From contig NZ_SZVI01000013.1 in assembly GCF_013416775.1 (NCBI RefSeq), forward strand, positions 1 through 64,000: a stretch of DNA of 64,000 nucleotides, written 5' to 3'. Every line of letters starts with the position of its first letter. Positions within the stretch are counted from its first letter, which is position 1. The notes beneath the pieces are model-generated. The model was not told the origin of the DNA. It made no database searches and saw nothing but the letters and a program-made list of their open reading frames with translations. The DNA comes from Rhodoferax sp. BLA1 (GTDB lineage Bacteria; Pseudomonadota; Gammaproteobacteria; Burkholderiales; Burkholderiaceae_C). Shown one piece after another: positions 63,168 to 64,000 of the stretch. The translations under genes were made by a program, and so were the position numbers.

Positions 63168-64000
63168 ATGGACTTGAAACAACTGGAGTACTTTGTGCGG
63201 GTGGCCGAGATGGGCAGTTTCACCCGCGCCGCCATCGCCCTCGATGTGGCGCAACCGGCCCTGAGCCGCCAGGTGCGGCTGCTGGAGGTGGAGTTGCACC
63301 AGAACCTGCTGATCCGCAACGGCCGCGGCGCCCTGCCGACCGAAGCGGGCAAACTGCTGCTGGCGCACAGCCGTGGCATCTTGCACCAGGTGTCGCGCGC
63401 CAAAGAAGAGCTTGGCCGGGTGCGCGGTTCGCTGGCTGGGCGCGTGGCGGTGGGGCTGGCCACCAGTCTGGCGCGGGTGCTCACGGTGCCATTGATCACC
63501 GCTTTTCGCGAGGCCCTGCCGGATGCCACGATCTCGATCAGTGAAGGCCTGTCGGTGGCTTTGCAGGAGTCGCTGATCAATGGCCGGCTCGACATTGCGG
63601 TCTTGTACAACGTCCAGCCAGGCAGCGAGATCGAGGTGCTGCCGCTGCAAGAAGAAGAGTTGTGCCTGGTACAGGCGCGCCCCAAAGGCCTGGCCGAAGA
63701 CCCGCCGCCCGGCCCGATAGCACTGCGCGAGCTGGCCGACTTGCCGCTGATCATCCCAAGCCGCCCCAACGCGATTCGCAGCCAGGTGGAGTCGGAACTG
63801 GTCAACCTGGGTTGCCGCCCACGTATTGCGCTGGAGGTAGACGGGGTGTCCGCCATCCTGGACCTGGTCGAAGACGGCATTGGCAGCGCGGTGTTGTCGC
63901 GCAACGCGGTGGCCAACTCGGTGCGGCCCTCAGCCTTCACCGTGCGGGGCATCCATGCGCCGGTGTTACGCACCCGCATCTCGGCAGCCACCAGTTCCTT
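63168..64000 (+). CDS. LysR-family regulator of the pmd operon (3' end cut by window)
   Basis: 277 residues visible. N-terminal winged HTH (MDLKQLEYFVRVAEMGSFTR, PALSRQVRLLE) and a LysR effector domain (GRVAVGLATSLARVLTVPL, GRLDIAVLYN, IGSAVLSRNAV). Divergent from the operon and close to a T-N11-A site, so it most likely activates it in response to a pathway intermediate. A few tens of residues are missing at the C-terminus. Confidence 0.93.
   Translation, partial: MDLKQLEYFVRVAEMGSFTRAAIALDVAQPALSRQVRLLEVELHQNLLIRNGRGALPTEAGKLLLAHSRGILHQVSRAKEELGRVRGSLAGRVAVGLATSLARVLTVPLITAFREALPDATISISEGLSVALQESLINGRLDIAVLYNVQPGSEIEVLPLQEEELCLVQARPKGLAEDPPPGPIALRELADLPLIIPSRPNAIRSQVESELVNLGCRPRIALEVDGVSAILDLVEDGIGSAVLSRNAVANSVRPSAFTVRGIHAPVLRTRISAATSS

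Overview
This 64 kb window is high-GC chromosomal DNA from a betaproteobacterium, most likely a Comamonadaceae (Rhodoferax/Polaromonas-like) member. This is inferred from conserved Burkholderiales gene orders (purM / AI-2E permease-hda-HAD-pcnB-folK; murJ / rpsT; DUF3579 / argD-argF), from the pmd-type protocatechuate 4,5-cleavage operon, and from many copies of a short interspersed repeat. No rRNA, CRISPR array, prophage or intact insertion sequence was seen. There is one tRNA (Lys).

Layout. 1-7.1 kb: a chemoreceptor cut by the window edge, then folK, pcnB, a HAD phosphatase, hda and an AI-2E family permease on the minus strand, divergent from purM. 7.1-10.3 kb: an accessory stretch with an orphan lower-GC gene (HEPN-like, tentative), a coding-like remnant, a Cu/Zn superoxide dismutase lipoprotein, a DMT permease and a decayed fucose-mutarotase locus. 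10.3-19.4 kb: a YghU-type GST, a heterodimeric ABC exporter, an Rnk-like protein, a tandem universal stress protein, a Cys-less IscR relative and a glycine-zipper/alpha-beta hydrolase fusion. 19.5-21.7 kb: an overlapping isochorismatase / DJ-1 / GlxA trio. 21.7-30.2 kb: SirB1-like, murJ, rpsT, two tandem YgjV-like membrane proteins, DUF3579, argD, argF and an HDOD pair. 30.2-38.5 kb: feoAB with a Cys-rich partner, a flavin hydroxylase, a BLUF photoreceptor and hrpA.

38.5-40.3 kb is the most unusual segment: a low-GC TIR-domain gene preceded 15 nt upstream by an integron core-like heptamer and followed by an attC-like site. It looks like a lone integron cassette with no integrase visible. 40.3-45 kb: argA, an orphan ParA-like ATPase, a small zinc-ribbon protein, yggX and an MnmC-like protein whose methyltransferase half is eroded. 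45-53.6 kb: a BMP-type nucleoside ABC importer, nucleoside hydrolase, rpiA (together a plausible nucleoside-to-pentose-phosphate route), pyrD and a hemolysin-III family protein. 53.7-54.9 kb: tRNA-Lys and an aldo/keto reductase.

55-64 kb: a minus-strand operon taking 4-hydroxybenzoate through protocatechuate by the 4,5-cleavage pathway to pyruvate and oxaloacetate (pobA, pmdA/B/C/D/E/F), plus a DUF1932 dehydrogenase and a signal-less ModA-like binding protein. A divergent LysR gene cut by the window end probably controls it.

The repeat (forward sense: a GGCCTCTAGCCCTTAT-like arm, a short spacer, an ATAAGGGC arm, then CAGCTATCAAA) appears about 15 times. Most copies are intergenic, four of them in successive spacers of the pmd operon. 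Others lie inside argF, murJ and hrpA and are translated in frame, and some supply the 3' end of a gene.
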